7,755 bases of DNA from an uncultured Clostridia bacterium. GTDB lineage: Bacteria > Bacillota > Clostridia > UBA1381. The stretch covers positions 1 through 7,755 of the forward strand of contig CALXUL010000075.1 in the NCBI GenBank assembly GCA_944391635.1, read 5' to 3'. Below, one piece after another: positions 1 through 5,576 of this stretch. A program made the position numbers and the translations under genes. Under the pieces are notes generated by a model, which searched no databases, was not told where the DNA came from, and saw only the letters and a program-made list of their open reading frames with translations. How positions within the stretch are numbered: position 1 is the stretch's first letter; each line of letters starts with the position of its first letter.

Positions 1-178
1 TCTGAATACCTCCGGTAAGACCACCGTCGCGTTTTTCAAATCCGGCGACATCATCCCCCTGCCAGCAATGCATTGAAATAGGCGTATTATCACATATTTC
101 AATCATTTTGTCTACATCTATGCCGTATTGAGCATAGTATTCTTTTGCAAGCTCATAGCCTTTTTTCACATCGTACAT
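1..178 (-). CDS. rhaA: L-rhamnose isomerase, N-terminal part (cut by window edge)
   Basis: L-rhamnose isomerase converts L-rhamnose to L-rhamnulose, the first step of cytoplasmic rhamnose catabolism, and needs a divalent metal. Only the first 59 residues are in the window; the E. coli enzyme is about 419 residues. The diagnostic stretch ISMHCWQGDDVAGFE (residues 34-48), followed by GGLTGGIQ (52-59), matches the conserved N-terminal block of RhaA closely. The ATG at 178 is supported by an AAAGGGG ribosome binding site (complement of 187-193), 8 nt upstream. A promoter candidate lies at 232-260, so the gene does not depend on the small gene upstream, although no terminator separates them and readthrough is possible. 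Presence of rhaA suggests use of rhamnose from pectin or other plant or bacterial polysaccharides. The rest of a rhamnose operon should lie to the left, outside the window. Family identification is secure. Confidence 0.95.
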   Translation of the reverse strand, partial: MYDVKKGYELAKEYYAQYGIDVDKMIEICDNTPISMHCWQGDDVAGFEKRDGGLTGGIQ

Positions 179-209
179 TAAACGTACCCCTTTCTGCGGA
201 CTAATAATC

Positions 210-251
210 CACTTAAACTGTTACATAATAAAGTATACATTATTTTAAGTG
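210..251. repeat. Inverted repeat flanking the rhaA -10 element
   Basis: CACTTAA at 210-216 is mirrored exactly by TTAAGTG at 245-251, with 28 nt between the arms. The right arm lies in the -35/-10 spacer and the left arm lies just past the predicted start of transcription. This placement would suit a repressor, such as one responding to rhamnose, binding two half-sites. It could also be chance in AT-rich DNA. No regulator gene is in view. Confidence 0.35.
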
Positions 252-260
252 AAAAAGCAA
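232..260 (-). promoter_or_regulatory. Probable sigma-A promoter of rhaA
   Basis: Read on the minus strand, a TTGCTT -35 element (complement of 255-260) and a TATACT -10 element (complement of 232-237) are separated by exactly 17 nt. Transcription would start near 225, leaving a leader of about 45 nt before the rhaA ATG at 178. Both elements match the sigma-A consensus in 5 of 6 positions. Confidence 0.65.
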
Positions 261-306
261 GGCAAAAAGTAAAAATACGCTAATAAACAGGTAAAGATAA
301 GAGGAA

Positions 307-564
307 TTACAAGGTTTTACCGGTAGTTTGCAATTGTTTTTCTTTGGCACGTTTTTCTTCATAACGTATTTTACCCATACCAAGTCTTACAAGCTTTTTG
401 ATTTCAGTCTGTTTTGGTTTTCCCTCAAGAGCCTTTAGTATGTCAGCATCTGCCTCTTCTTCTATGCGAAGTCCGATGTAGGTTGTATGAGTTTTATCAT
501 AACGTGCCTGAGGAGTATCGGAATACCTGTATCCGTCATCGTAGTCATTTGTTTTCTTTCTCAT
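307..564 (-). CDS. Small putative ribbon-helix-helix protein, 85 residues
   Basis: I do not recognise a named family. The protein is basic at both ends. Its core reads as a short strand (TTYIGLRI, residues 27-34), a helix rich in E, A and D (about 35-46), a turn around GKP, and a second helix (KQTEIKKLVRLGM, about 51-63). That strand-helix-helix order and length are typical of ribbon-helix-helix DNA-binding proteins, which act as dimers; this is inference from pattern. The N-terminal 25 residues (many K, D, Y and R) and the C-terminal KRAKEKQ tail look disordered. The ATG at 564 has a GGAGG site (complement of 574-578), 9 nt upstream. A perfect consensus promoter lies just before it, so a transcript of its own is likely. 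It sits 128 nt upstream of rhaA on the same strand, but rhaA has its own promoter. Regulation of rhaA is possible but unproven. Confidence 0.75.
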   Translation of the reverse strand: MRKKTNDYDDGYRYSDTPQARYDKTHTTYIGLRIEEEADADILKALEGKPKQTEIKKLVRLGMGKIRYEEKRAKEKQLQTTGKTL

Positions 565-593
565 ATTTTCTGACCTCCATTTTACTATTAAAT

Positions 594-622
594 ATTATAG
601 TTATATAAGTTTTGAATGTCAA
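594..622 (-). promoter_or_regulatory. Perfect consensus sigma-A promoter of the 85-residue gene
   Basis: On the minus strand, TTGACA (complement of 617-622) and TATAAT (complement of 594-599) are separated by 17 nt, a full match to the vegetative sigma factor consensus. Transcription would begin around 587, some 10 nt upstream of the GGAGG ribosome binding site and about 23 nt before the ATG at 564. Confidence 0.85.
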
Positions 623-681
623 GATGTATTTAATGAAGAAAGTTGACCTGTTTTGTCGAAAAAAGTAAATTTGTGGCATAT

Positions 682-715
682 AAAAAGACCGCCTTAAAAA
701 TGAGACGGTCTTTTT
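682..715 (-). terminator. Intrinsic terminator after the 64-residue gene
   Basis: AAAAAGACCG (682-691) pairs perfectly with CGGTCTTTTT (706-715), and the loop is partly closable. Read on the minus strand it begins 4 nt after the stop codon of the gene at 720-914 and runs into a T tract. It shields the promoter at 594-622 from readthrough. The A/T flanks would let it act in both directions, but no plus-strand gene ends here. Confidence 0.85.
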
Positions 716-719
716 GGGA

Positions 720-914
720 TTAAAGATTGTTTTTATCAATCAATATATCATCAGGAAAAAAGTTTTTTATCTGGCTGTATGATTCCATTTCCTCTTCATT
801 GAGTGGTGGTGTAGGGGTGAGTCCGGTGCAGTCAGTAGCACTGCCTGAGTCTTCTATAGTTAATTTACTCATTTTGTAATCTTCTGAAAATGGTAATTTT
901 TTACGATGTTTCAT
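720..914 (-). CDS. Unrecognised small acidic protein, 64 residues
   Basis: I cannot assign a function. Gene status is supported by an optimal ribosome binding site, AAAGGAGGTC (complement of 921-930), 6 nt before the ATG at 914, and by an intrinsic terminator directly after the stop codon, giving a one-gene unit. The N terminus is basic (MKHRKK). The middle has a compact segment SGSATDCTGLTPTPPLNEEE (residues 23-42) with the only cysteine, at 29, and a proline-rich turn. The C-terminal half is acidic (EEEMESY, FFPDDILID). There is no signal peptide or membrane helix, so it is probably cytoplasmic. A second in-frame methionine at residue 15 (MSKLTIEDSG) could be an internal start, but it lacks comparable ribosome binding support. 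The constrained-looking DCTGLTPTPP segment suggests a conserved small-protein family rather than a random ORF. No modification or export genes for a ribosomally made peptide are adjacent. Confidence 0.72.
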   Translation of the reverse strand: MKHRKKLPFSEDYKMSKLTIEDSGSATDCTGLTPTPPLNEEEMESYSQIKNFFPDDILIDKNNL

Positions 915-960
915 TTTGATGACCTCCTTTTAGTTGTATTATCCCCCAAAAATAAAGGTG

Positions 961-989
961 ATATTAAAAATATTAAAAAAAAGGTGGAA
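961..989 (-). promoter_or_regulatory. Weak promoter candidate for the 64-residue gene
   Basis: On the minus strand, TTCCAC (complement of 984-989) and TAATAT (complement of 961-966) are 17 nt apart. Both are imperfect matches in very AT-rich DNA. Transcription would start near 954, giving a leader of about 40 nt. No better candidate was found between 915 and 1052. Confidence 0.25.
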
Positions 990-1013
990 AAAAGGAATAA
1001 AATATGATAAAAT
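985..1013 (+). promoter_or_regulatory. Weak promoter candidate for the deacetylase-homologue operon
   Basis: TGGAAA (985-990) and TAAAAT (1008-1013) are 17 nt apart, and the -10 element is preceded by TG at 1005-1006 (extended -10 form). A TATAAT also occurs at 1017-1022, but it has no acceptable -35 element at 16-18 nt. If real, the promoter overlaps the opposing candidate at 961-989, so the two units would compete. Sporulation sigma-factor patterns were considered but none fits well. Confidence 0.3.
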
Positions 1014-1052
1014 ATCTATAATGGATAAGTTTGTGCCGGGAGGAGTGGAACT

Positions 1053-2195
1053 TTGGATAGATATAGTTATAATCCCAACTCAAGAATTTCGAGAAGAATA
1101 AAGGAGCGCGAACGCAAAAGAAAAAAAAGAAAAAAGATAATTTCGATTTCTGTTGTTTGCGTAATTTTTGTAGGCGTTGTTTTTGGAGCGTATAAAATAT
1201 CAGGAATTGAACTGCCGGTATTTGACCCGGTTGGAGGGTTTAAACGGCTCGGTGCTTTTATTGTACAAAATAGCAGTGAAGAAGAGAGTCAATCACCTGA
1301 TGCAAAAGAGCAGGAGGCAGGAGATGAAGCGGGAGAACAGACAGATGCTGCCCAGACTCCGCAGCCGACAGAGGCGGTTATCAATACGCCTGCGCCATCA
1401 GAAGGCATATCAGAACAAACGCAGGAAAAATCTGCGGCGGGAATATATCCCCCCACATCTGAAAATAATAACCTCCTTGATATTTTCAAAAATGCTCAAG
1501 GCGAGGAAGAGAAGGTTTGCTGTCTGACTTTTGATGATGGACCTAATTCTGCAACTACACCAAAGATTTTAGATGTTTTAGCGGAGTATGAAATAAAAGC
1601 TACTTTTTTTGAAGTGGGTAATAACTTAAAAAATTATCCTGACCTGGCAAAACGCACATATGATGAAGGTCATCTTTTGGCAAACCATACATATACTCAA
1701 AAATACAGTACAATTTACAGTAATTGGGATAGTTTTTGGGGTGAAATTGAGCAGACGGAAAAATTAATTTCCGAGATTACTGGCAAAGAACCATTCAAGC
1801 TTGTACGTTTTCCTGGCGGAAGTTTTAATTCAGGTGTTTATGCGTCGGTGAAGCAGGATTTTAAGACTAAACTTGCTGAAAATGGGTATTATTATATAGA
1901 CTGGAGCGTTGACAGCGGAGATGACGGGACAAGGAATGCAAGTCAGGTTCTTGAATATGTTAAGGATTATTGCGGCTCAAAGCCGGTGGTTTTACTGTTT
2001 GAGGATTCGCCGTCAAGAAATGCAAGCATACAGGCACTTGATGATATTATTGAATATCTTCAAAAGAGGGGATATGTTTTTAAAAGGCTTGATGAAATTA
2101 ATTATTATACGCCCGACCAGGTAGTGCTGACTACGCCGGAGCCTGAAAAGCTGAGCGGATATGAAATATTCCGTTCAAGAGGGTACATATTCTAA
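1053..2195 (+). CDS. Membrane-anchored NodB-type polysaccharide deacetylase homologue with altered active site
   Basis: This family removes N-acetyl groups from peptidoglycan or other cell-surface polysaccharides. The TTG start at 1053 follows GGGAGGAG (1038-1045) by 7 nt. The 380 residues comprise a very basic cytoplasmic N terminus (13-28), one membrane helix (about 29-49), an extracellular linker rich in S, E, T, P and Q (about 73-148), and a NodB domain (about 153-347). Motif 1 is intact: TFDDGP at 159-164 gives base D161 and metal ligand D162. Motif 2 normally reads HTYSH, but here H212 is followed by Q216, so the second metal-binding histidine is missing. Motif 3 is intact (RFPGGS, 252-257). 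Motif 4 is WSVDSGDD (284-291). Motif 5, normally LMHDS, reads LLFEDS, so E317 replaces the catalytic histidine. The domain is otherwise full length and undamaged, so this is probably a catalytically altered or non-catalytic paralogue rather than a decayed gene. It is the first gene of the operon, 15 nt before the glycosylase gene. Confidence 0.9.
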   Translation: MDRYSYNPNSRISRRIKERERKRKKRKKIISISVVCVIFVGVVFGAYKISGIELPVFDPVGGFKRLGAFIVQNSSEEESQSPDAKEQEAGDEAGEQTDAAQTPQPTEAVINTPAPSEGISEQTQEKSAAGIYPPTSENNNLLDIFKNAQGEEEKVCCLTFDDGPNSATTPKILDVLAEYEIKATFFEVGNNLKNYPDLAKRTYDEGHLLANHTYTQKYSTIYSNWDSFWGEIEQTEKLISEITGKEPFKLVRFPGGSFNSGVYASVKQDFKTKLAENGYYYIDWSVDSGDDGTRNASQVLEYVKDYCGSKPVVLLFEDSPSRNASIQALDDIIEYLQKRGYVFKRLDEINYYTPDQVVLTTPEPEKLSGYEIFRSRGYIF

Positions 2196-2210
2196 TATCA
2201 AGGAGAAAAA

Positions 2211-2708
2211 ATGGAAAGAGTATTTCATACTCTTGACCCGGTATATAGCCAAGAGTCCAGAGTTCTTATTTTAGGTTCTATGCCATCGCCGAAATCAAGA
2301 GAATATGGTTTTTATTATGCACATCCTCAAAACAGGTTTTGGAAGGTGATTGCCGGGGTATACTGCGAAGGGGATATAAATACAATACAAAAGCGTCGTG
2401 ATTTTTTGTTAAGGCATAATATAGCCCTATGGGATGTGCTCGCAAGCTGTGATATAAACGGGGCTTCCGATGCAAGCATTAAAAATCCCGAACCCAATAA
2501 TATTCGTATGCTTCTTAAAAATTCAAAAATCGAGAAGATATTTACAACCGGCATGAAGGCATATTCGCTGTATAAAAAATTATGTTTTAAAGATACGGGA
2601 ATAGAGGCAGTATTACTCCCGTCAACATCACCTGCAAATGCGCGTATGAGCTTGGCTGAATTAGTAAGCGCTTATGGTGCTATACGTGCTTTAACGGAGG
2701 GGAAATGA
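2211..2708 (+). CDS. DNA-deoxyinosine (hypoxanthine) glycosylase, uracil-DNA glycosylase family 6
   Basis: Enzymes of this family excise hypoxanthine, the product of adenine deamination, from DNA and so start base excision repair in the cytoplasm. The 165-residue length fits the family. Visible blocks are LILGSMPSPKS (residues 19-29, the glycine-serine loop near the N terminus), FYYAHPQNRFW (34-44), LWDVLASC (73-80), IFTTGMKAY (110-118, a strand-turn) and LPSTSPANA (136-144, the DNA-binding and leaving-group loop of the superfamily). N41 in HPQNRFW is the likely catalytic asparagine by family knowledge. The ATG at 2211 follows AAGGAGA (2200-2206) closely. The stop codon is only 3 nt before the ABC transporter start, and the downstream ribosome binding site lies inside the end of this gene, which suggests translational coupling. 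A housekeeping repair enzyme is an unexpected neighbour for cell-envelope genes. Family assignment is confident; substrate preference is inferred. Confidence 0.88.
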   Translation: MERVFHTLDPVYSQESRVLILGSMPSPKSREYGFYYAHPQNRFWKVIAGVYCEGDINTIQKRRDFLLRHNIALWDVLASCDINGASDASIKNPEPNNIRMLLKNSKIEKIFTTGMKAYSLYKKLCFKDTGIEAVLLPSTSPANARMSLAELVSAYGAIRALTEGK

Positions 2709-2711
2709 TTT

Positions 2712-4358
2712 TTGAAAACTAAGAATCACACATATAGATGGCTGTGGAAAAACAGCAGGCAGAGCAGATTATTTATTGCTTTGCTGACTATACTTAATAT
2801 TGTATATTCAATGCTTCAGTTGAGTTTTGTCAGTGCGTCAAAAAACGTTATTGACATTGCTACAAAGACAATAGAGGGCAGCATAAAAGATGCATGCATA
2901 ACTTTGGTGCTGCTTTTGATTGTACAGCTGACACTTCAGATAGGTATAAATTTTGTAAACGTGCATGCCTGTTCAAGATTTGAAATTGCTTTGAAACGAA
3001 ATGTATTCAGGACGCTTATGGAAAAAGAATACCTTGCAGTTTCAAAATATCATTCAGGCGAGCTGTTAAATCGAATCAATAGTGATGTATCAGTCATAGT
3101 AAATGGTATAATTGGTATAATCCCGTCAGCGGCTTTGTTTAGCACAAGCATTATCGGAGGATTTATAATGCTTTGCAATATTGACAGAACACTAGCATTT
3201 ATAATTTTAGCCATTGGTCCAATAGTAGCTGTCGGCGCACGGCTGTATTCTGCAAAATACAAGCTTCTTCATAAAAAATGTCAGGCAGCAGACGGCGATA
3301 CAAAATCGTTTATGCTTGAAATATTACAGAATTTGTTGGTTGTCAAGTCCTTTTGTAATGAGGAGTCGGTGCTTGACCGTGCGGAAGTGCTGCAGCGCAG
3401 AAGCTATCATTTAAAGGTTGTGCGCGTAATTGTTTCGATTGTAGCTAATATAGGGATGTTTTTGATATTTAACGCAGGATATTATTTTGCGCTGGCATAC
3501 GGGGCATTCAGGCTTTATACAGGCGCTTTGGGTTATGGTGACGTAACGGCAATTTTGCAGCTTGTAAATAAAATTCAAAGCCCGTTTAAGAGTATGTCAA
3601 GCCTTGTGCCTCAGGCTTTTGCTGTAACTGCGTCTGCTGAAAGGCTTATAGAGTTCTATGAGCTTAGTGATGAGAAAAATTCTGGAGATGAATTGCCGGA
3701 TAATTTTTATGATAAGTTCCGTGAGATAGTTTTTGATAATGTAACATTCAGATATTCTGACGATTCTGTTATTTCCGGAATAAATATGCGGATAAAAAAA
3801 GGAGAATGTGTAGTTGTTGCCGGAGAGTCCGGAGTTGGCAAAAGTACGGCTTTAAAATTGCTTTTAGGCATAATAAGTCCGGAATCGGGTAAAATATATT
3901 TAAGTGCAGACAGCCGGAATTATACTATAGGAAAAAATACGCGAAAACTCTTTTCATATGTGCCGCAGGGAAATTTAATTCTTTCAGGTACAATACGAGA
4001 AAATATTTGTTTTGCTTCGCCGGATTCTGGTGAAGAGGATATTATTCATGCGGCTAAAGTCGCCCAGATATGGGATTTTATAAGCAGTCTTGACGATGGG
4101 CTTGATACTAAACTCGGAGAGAAAGGAATGGGACTGTCGGAAGGGCAGGCTCAGAGGATTTCTATTGCCCGGGCAATTTTGTATGATGCACCGATTCTTC
4201 TTTTGGATGAATCAACATCTGCGCTCGATTCGCATACCGAGGCGGAGCTTTTAAAAGCAATTCAGAGCATGACAGAAAAGACTTGTATAATTGTTAGCCA
4301 TAAGCAGGCAGCATTTGACATTTGTGATAACGTATGCTATGTGACAAAAAATAAATGA
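2712..4358 (+). CDS. ABC transporter, fused permease and ATPase (half-transporter exporter type)
   Basis: This 548-residue chain has the layout of MsbA/Sav1866-type exporters: a six-helix membrane domain (about 18-310) followed by an ATPase domain (about 338-548). It would work as a dimer in the cytoplasmic membrane. Hydrophobic segments lie near 20-42, 61-85, 133-155, 157-178 and 238-285. ATPase motifs are complete: Walker A GESGVGKST (371-379), Q-loop Q419 (YVPQG), signature LSEGQ (475-479), Walker B ILLLDE (495-500, with E500 as catalytic base), D-loop SALD (503-506) and switch H530. All catalytic residues are present, so it should be active. Start choice: TTG at 2712 lies 9 nt after GGAGGGG (2696-2702). 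An ATG at 2705 overlapping the previous stop is out of frame and ends after five codons. The substrate cannot be read from sequence; lipids, peptides or drugs are all possible. The chain is slightly shorter than the usual 570-600 residues, with a minimal C-terminal tail. Co-transcription with an envelope protein gene hints at an envelope-related cargo, which is weak inference. Confidence 0.92.
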   Translation: MKTKNHTYRWLWKNSRQSRLFIALLTILNIVYSMLQLSFVSASKNVIDIATKTIEGSIKDACITLVLLLIVQLTLQIGINFVNVHACSRFEIALKRNVFRTLMEKEYLAVSKYHSGELLNRINSDVSVIVNGIIGIIPSAALFSTSIIGGFIMLCNIDRTLAFIILAIGPIVAVGARLYSAKYKLLHKKCQAADGDTKSFMLEILQNLLVVKSFCNEESVLDRAEVLQRRSYHLKVVRVIVSIVANIGMFLIFNAGYYFALAYGAFRLYTGALGYGDVTAILQLVNKIQSPFKSMSSLVPQAFAVTASAERLIEFYELSDEKNSGDELPDNFYDKFREIVFDNVTFRYSDDSVISGINMRIKKGECVVVAGESGVGKSTALKLLLGIISPESGKIYLSADSRNYTIGKNTRKLFSYVPQGNLILSGTIRENICFASPDSGEEDIIHAAKVAQIWDFISSLDDGLDTKLGEKGMGLSEGQAQRISIARAILYDAPILLLDESTSALDSHTEAELLKAIQSMTEKTCIIVSHKQAAFDICDNVCYVTKNK

Positions 4359-4399
4359 TATTATAACAAAATAGCAGTAAAGGAAGGGCAGTGTAGAAA

Positions 4400-5239
4400 T
4401 TGGGTAGATTTGATGGGATTTTGCTTTGCAGTGATTTAGATGATACGCTCCTTACAAGCGATAAAAAAATCTCGCAGGAAAATAAAAAGGCATTAGAAAT
4501 GTTTATGTCAAATGGAGGTAAGTTTGCGTTTGCAACTGGTAGAGTGCCGCTTGGTGCAAGGCTTGCACTGGAATATATTGTACCAAATGCACCAATTATT
4601 TGTTTTAATGGCGCTGGAATATATGATTTTAACGACAATAAGCTGCTTTGGGAAAAGAGTTTGGATAAAGACGCGTATAAAGTGGTTGAGTATGTGGAGC
4701 AAAATATGCCTGAATCAGGAATAGAAGTTTGTACAAATGATAAAGTTTATTTTTGCCGCACCAACCGTATTGTAAGAATTCATAAGCAGATAGAGAAGTT
4801 TCCTGATAATGATAGTGATTACAGGAGTATACAAGAAGACTGGAAAAAAGTTATATTTATGCAGGAACATGAAGAGATGCCGAAAATTAAGAAGCTGATA
4901 GCCGAGTCGGAATATTCAGACAGTTATAGTTTTATACAAAGCAGTCCTAATTATTATGAGCTGCTGCCTAAGGGAGCAACAAAAGGTGATGCACTGCGAG
5001 AGCTTGCCCGTATTCTTGGTATCGATGAGTCGCGTACAATTGGTGTTGGAGACAATGAAAATGATTTCACCCTTGTAAGGTATGCGGGGATAGGAGTTGC
5101 GGTTTCCAATGCTGTATCTATGGTTAGAGATGCTGCGGATTATATTACGGTAGATAATAACCACAGCGCCCTATGTGCAATAATCGAAGGTCTGGATAAA
5201 GGCAGAATAAGTTTTGATAAAAAAGGCTCTGAAATATAA
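4400..5239 (+). CDS. Cof-type HAD-superfamily phosphatase (type IIB)
   Basis: Cof-type HAD enzymes are cytoplasmic magnesium-dependent phosphatases, mostly acting on sugar phosphates, nucleotide precursors or cofactors such as FMN and PLP. All four HAD motifs are present: motif I DLDDT (12-16), with nucleophile D12 and acid/base D14; motif II ATGR (45-48), with T46; motif III K195 in ATKGDAL; motif IV GDNENDF (217-223), with metal ligand D218. The C2B cap domain spans about 85-185. The 279 residues are normal for the family. The TTG at 4400 is chosen because DLDDT must stay near the N terminus and no in-frame ATG precedes it. AAAGGAAGGG (4379-4388) lies 11 nt upstream, slightly far. The gene is 41 nt after the transporter gene with no terminator between them, and its 3' end forms part of a terminator, so it is probably last in the operon. 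The exact substrate cannot be told from sequence. Confidence 0.92.
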   Translation: MGRFDGILLCSDLDDTLLTSDKKISQENKKALEMFMSNGGKFAFATGRVPLGARLALEYIVPNAPIICFNGAGIYDFNDNKLLWEKSLDKDAYKVVEYVEQNMPESGIEVCTNDKVYFCRTNRIVRIHKQIEKFPDNDSDYRSIQEDWKKVIFMQEHEEMPKIKKLIAESEYSDSYSFIQSSPNYYELLPKGATKGDALRELARILGIDESRTIGVGDNENDFTLVRYAGIGVAVSNAVSMVRDAADYITVDNNHSALCAIIEGLDKGRISFDKKGSEI

Positions 5240-5257
5240 ATTTATCAGAGCTTTTTT
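5220..5257 (+). terminator. Intrinsic terminator of the four-gene operon
   Basis: GCTCTGA (5226-5232) pairs perfectly with TCAGAGC (5245-5251), flanked by an A run upstream and six T residues at 5252-5257. The left arm is inside the last codons of the phosphatase gene, whose stop codon (5237-5239) falls in the loop. It separates the operon from nrdD. Confidence 0.9.
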
Positions 5258-5300
5258 GTTGCCTGAAATTGTGTATTAACACTGCGTTGGGATAAAGTGT

Positions 5301-5316
5301 ATACAATATATTGTGT
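5301..5316. promoter_or_regulatory. NrdR box, strong match, distal
   Basis: ATACAATATATTGTGT is a near-perfect 16-bp palindrome: its halves match in 7 of 8 positions. It closely fits the published NrdR box pattern acaCwAtATaTwGtgt. NrdR is the zinc-finger, ATP-cone repressor of ribonucleotide reductase genes. The site is about 100 nt upstream of the -35 element, which is far for direct repression. Confidence 0.7.
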
Positions 5317-5333
5317 TTGATGGTGTAATCAAA
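5316..5333. repeat. Inverted repeat next to the distal NrdR box
   Basis: TTTGAT (5316-5321) and ATCAAA (5328-5333) are perfect inverted arms around a 6-nt spacer. It begins where the NrdR box ends. It resembles an FNR/CRP-type half-site pair (TTGAT...ATCAA), but the gap is 6 rather than the usual 4, so no regulator is assigned. Confidence 0.35.
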
Positions 5334-5416
5334 ATGTAATATTAGGAAAAACTCGGCAGGTATGCGGATTTTATGGAAACTGTGTATAATTGTCACAATA
5401 ATTTTTAAAAAAGCTG

Positions 5417-5445
5417 TTGACACCATCATAATATAGCGGTATAAT
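5417..5445 (+). promoter_or_regulatory. Perfect consensus sigma-A promoter of nrdD
   Basis: TTGACA (5417-5422) and TATAAT (5440-5445) are separated by 17 nt, matching the vegetative consensus at all 12 positions. Transcription should start near 5452, giving a leader of about 125 nt before the nrdD ATG. Such a strong promoter usually needs a repressor, consistent with the NrdR-like sites around it. Confidence 0.9.
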
Positions 5446-5455
5446 CATAGAGCAC

Positions 5456-5488
5456 CTACAAGATATTGTGCAATACAATATAAAAATA
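5456..5488. promoter_or_regulatory. Proximal NrdR-like sites just after the predicted transcription start
   Basis: CTACAAGATATTGTGC (5456-5471) matches the NrdR pattern moderately; its halves agree in 5 of 8 positions. A second partial match starts at 5473 (ATACAATAT) but has a poor right half. Between them, ATATTGT (5463-5469) and ACAATAT (5475-5481) form a perfect inverted repeat with a 5-nt spacer. Position just downstream of the start would suit repression. The 17-nt spacing between the partial boxes differs from the roughly 31-32 nt usually described for NrdR box pairs. Confidence 0.5.
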
Positions 5489-5530
5489 TAATTTAATTAC
5501 AAAATGTGTGTTTTGGGAAAAGGTATAGGA

Positions 5531-5572
5531 ATGAATATTCGTATATCTTTAAAGGAAAGGAGAAAAAAGTAA
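5531..5572 (+). CDS. Possible 13-residue leader peptide upstream of nrdD
   Basis: An ATG at 5531 opens a 13-codon frame (MNIRISLKERRKK) whose TAA (5570-5572) ends 4 nt before the nrdD ATG. AAAAGG about 8 nt upstream could serve as its ribosome binding site. The best ribosome binding site for nrdD, AAAGGAG (5556-5562), lies inside this frame, 14 nt before the nrdD start, which is longer than usual. Translation of the leader could deliver ribosomes to nrdD. It may equally be a chance ORF. Confidence 0.3.
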   Translation: MNIRISLKERRKK

Positions 5573-5576
5573 GGTC

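Larger units (their letters stand above)
5258..5576 (+). other. nrdD upstream regulatory region (319 nt without a long gene)
   Basis: No substantial coding ORF is convincing here; the longer minus-strand frames are shadows. The region holds an NrdR box, an adjacent inverted repeat, a perfect promoter, a second NrdR-like box and a short leader ORF, each listed separately. About 155 nt lie between the upstream terminator and the promoter, more than a simple promoter needs. That suggests upstream control sites. Confidence 0.75.

Noticed and set aside
643..715. A plus-strand TTGACC-17-TAAATT just before the hairpin at 682-715, suggesting a short attenuated RNA
   Set aside because: The -10 element is poor, no plus-strand gene follows, and the hairpin is fully explained as the terminator of the minus-strand gene at 720-914.
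2705..2722. ATG overlapping the glycosylase stop codon as an alternative transporter start
   Set aside because: This ATG is out of frame with the transporter and reaches a stop after five codons. TTG at 2712 has a well-placed ribosome binding site.
5380..5400. Possible Rex-type redox repressor site (CTGTG...CACAA) upstream of nrdD
   Set aside because: The gap between half-sites is 9 nt rather than the 8 of the usual Rex palindrome, and the flanking A/T positions do not match. It is too weak to list as a site.
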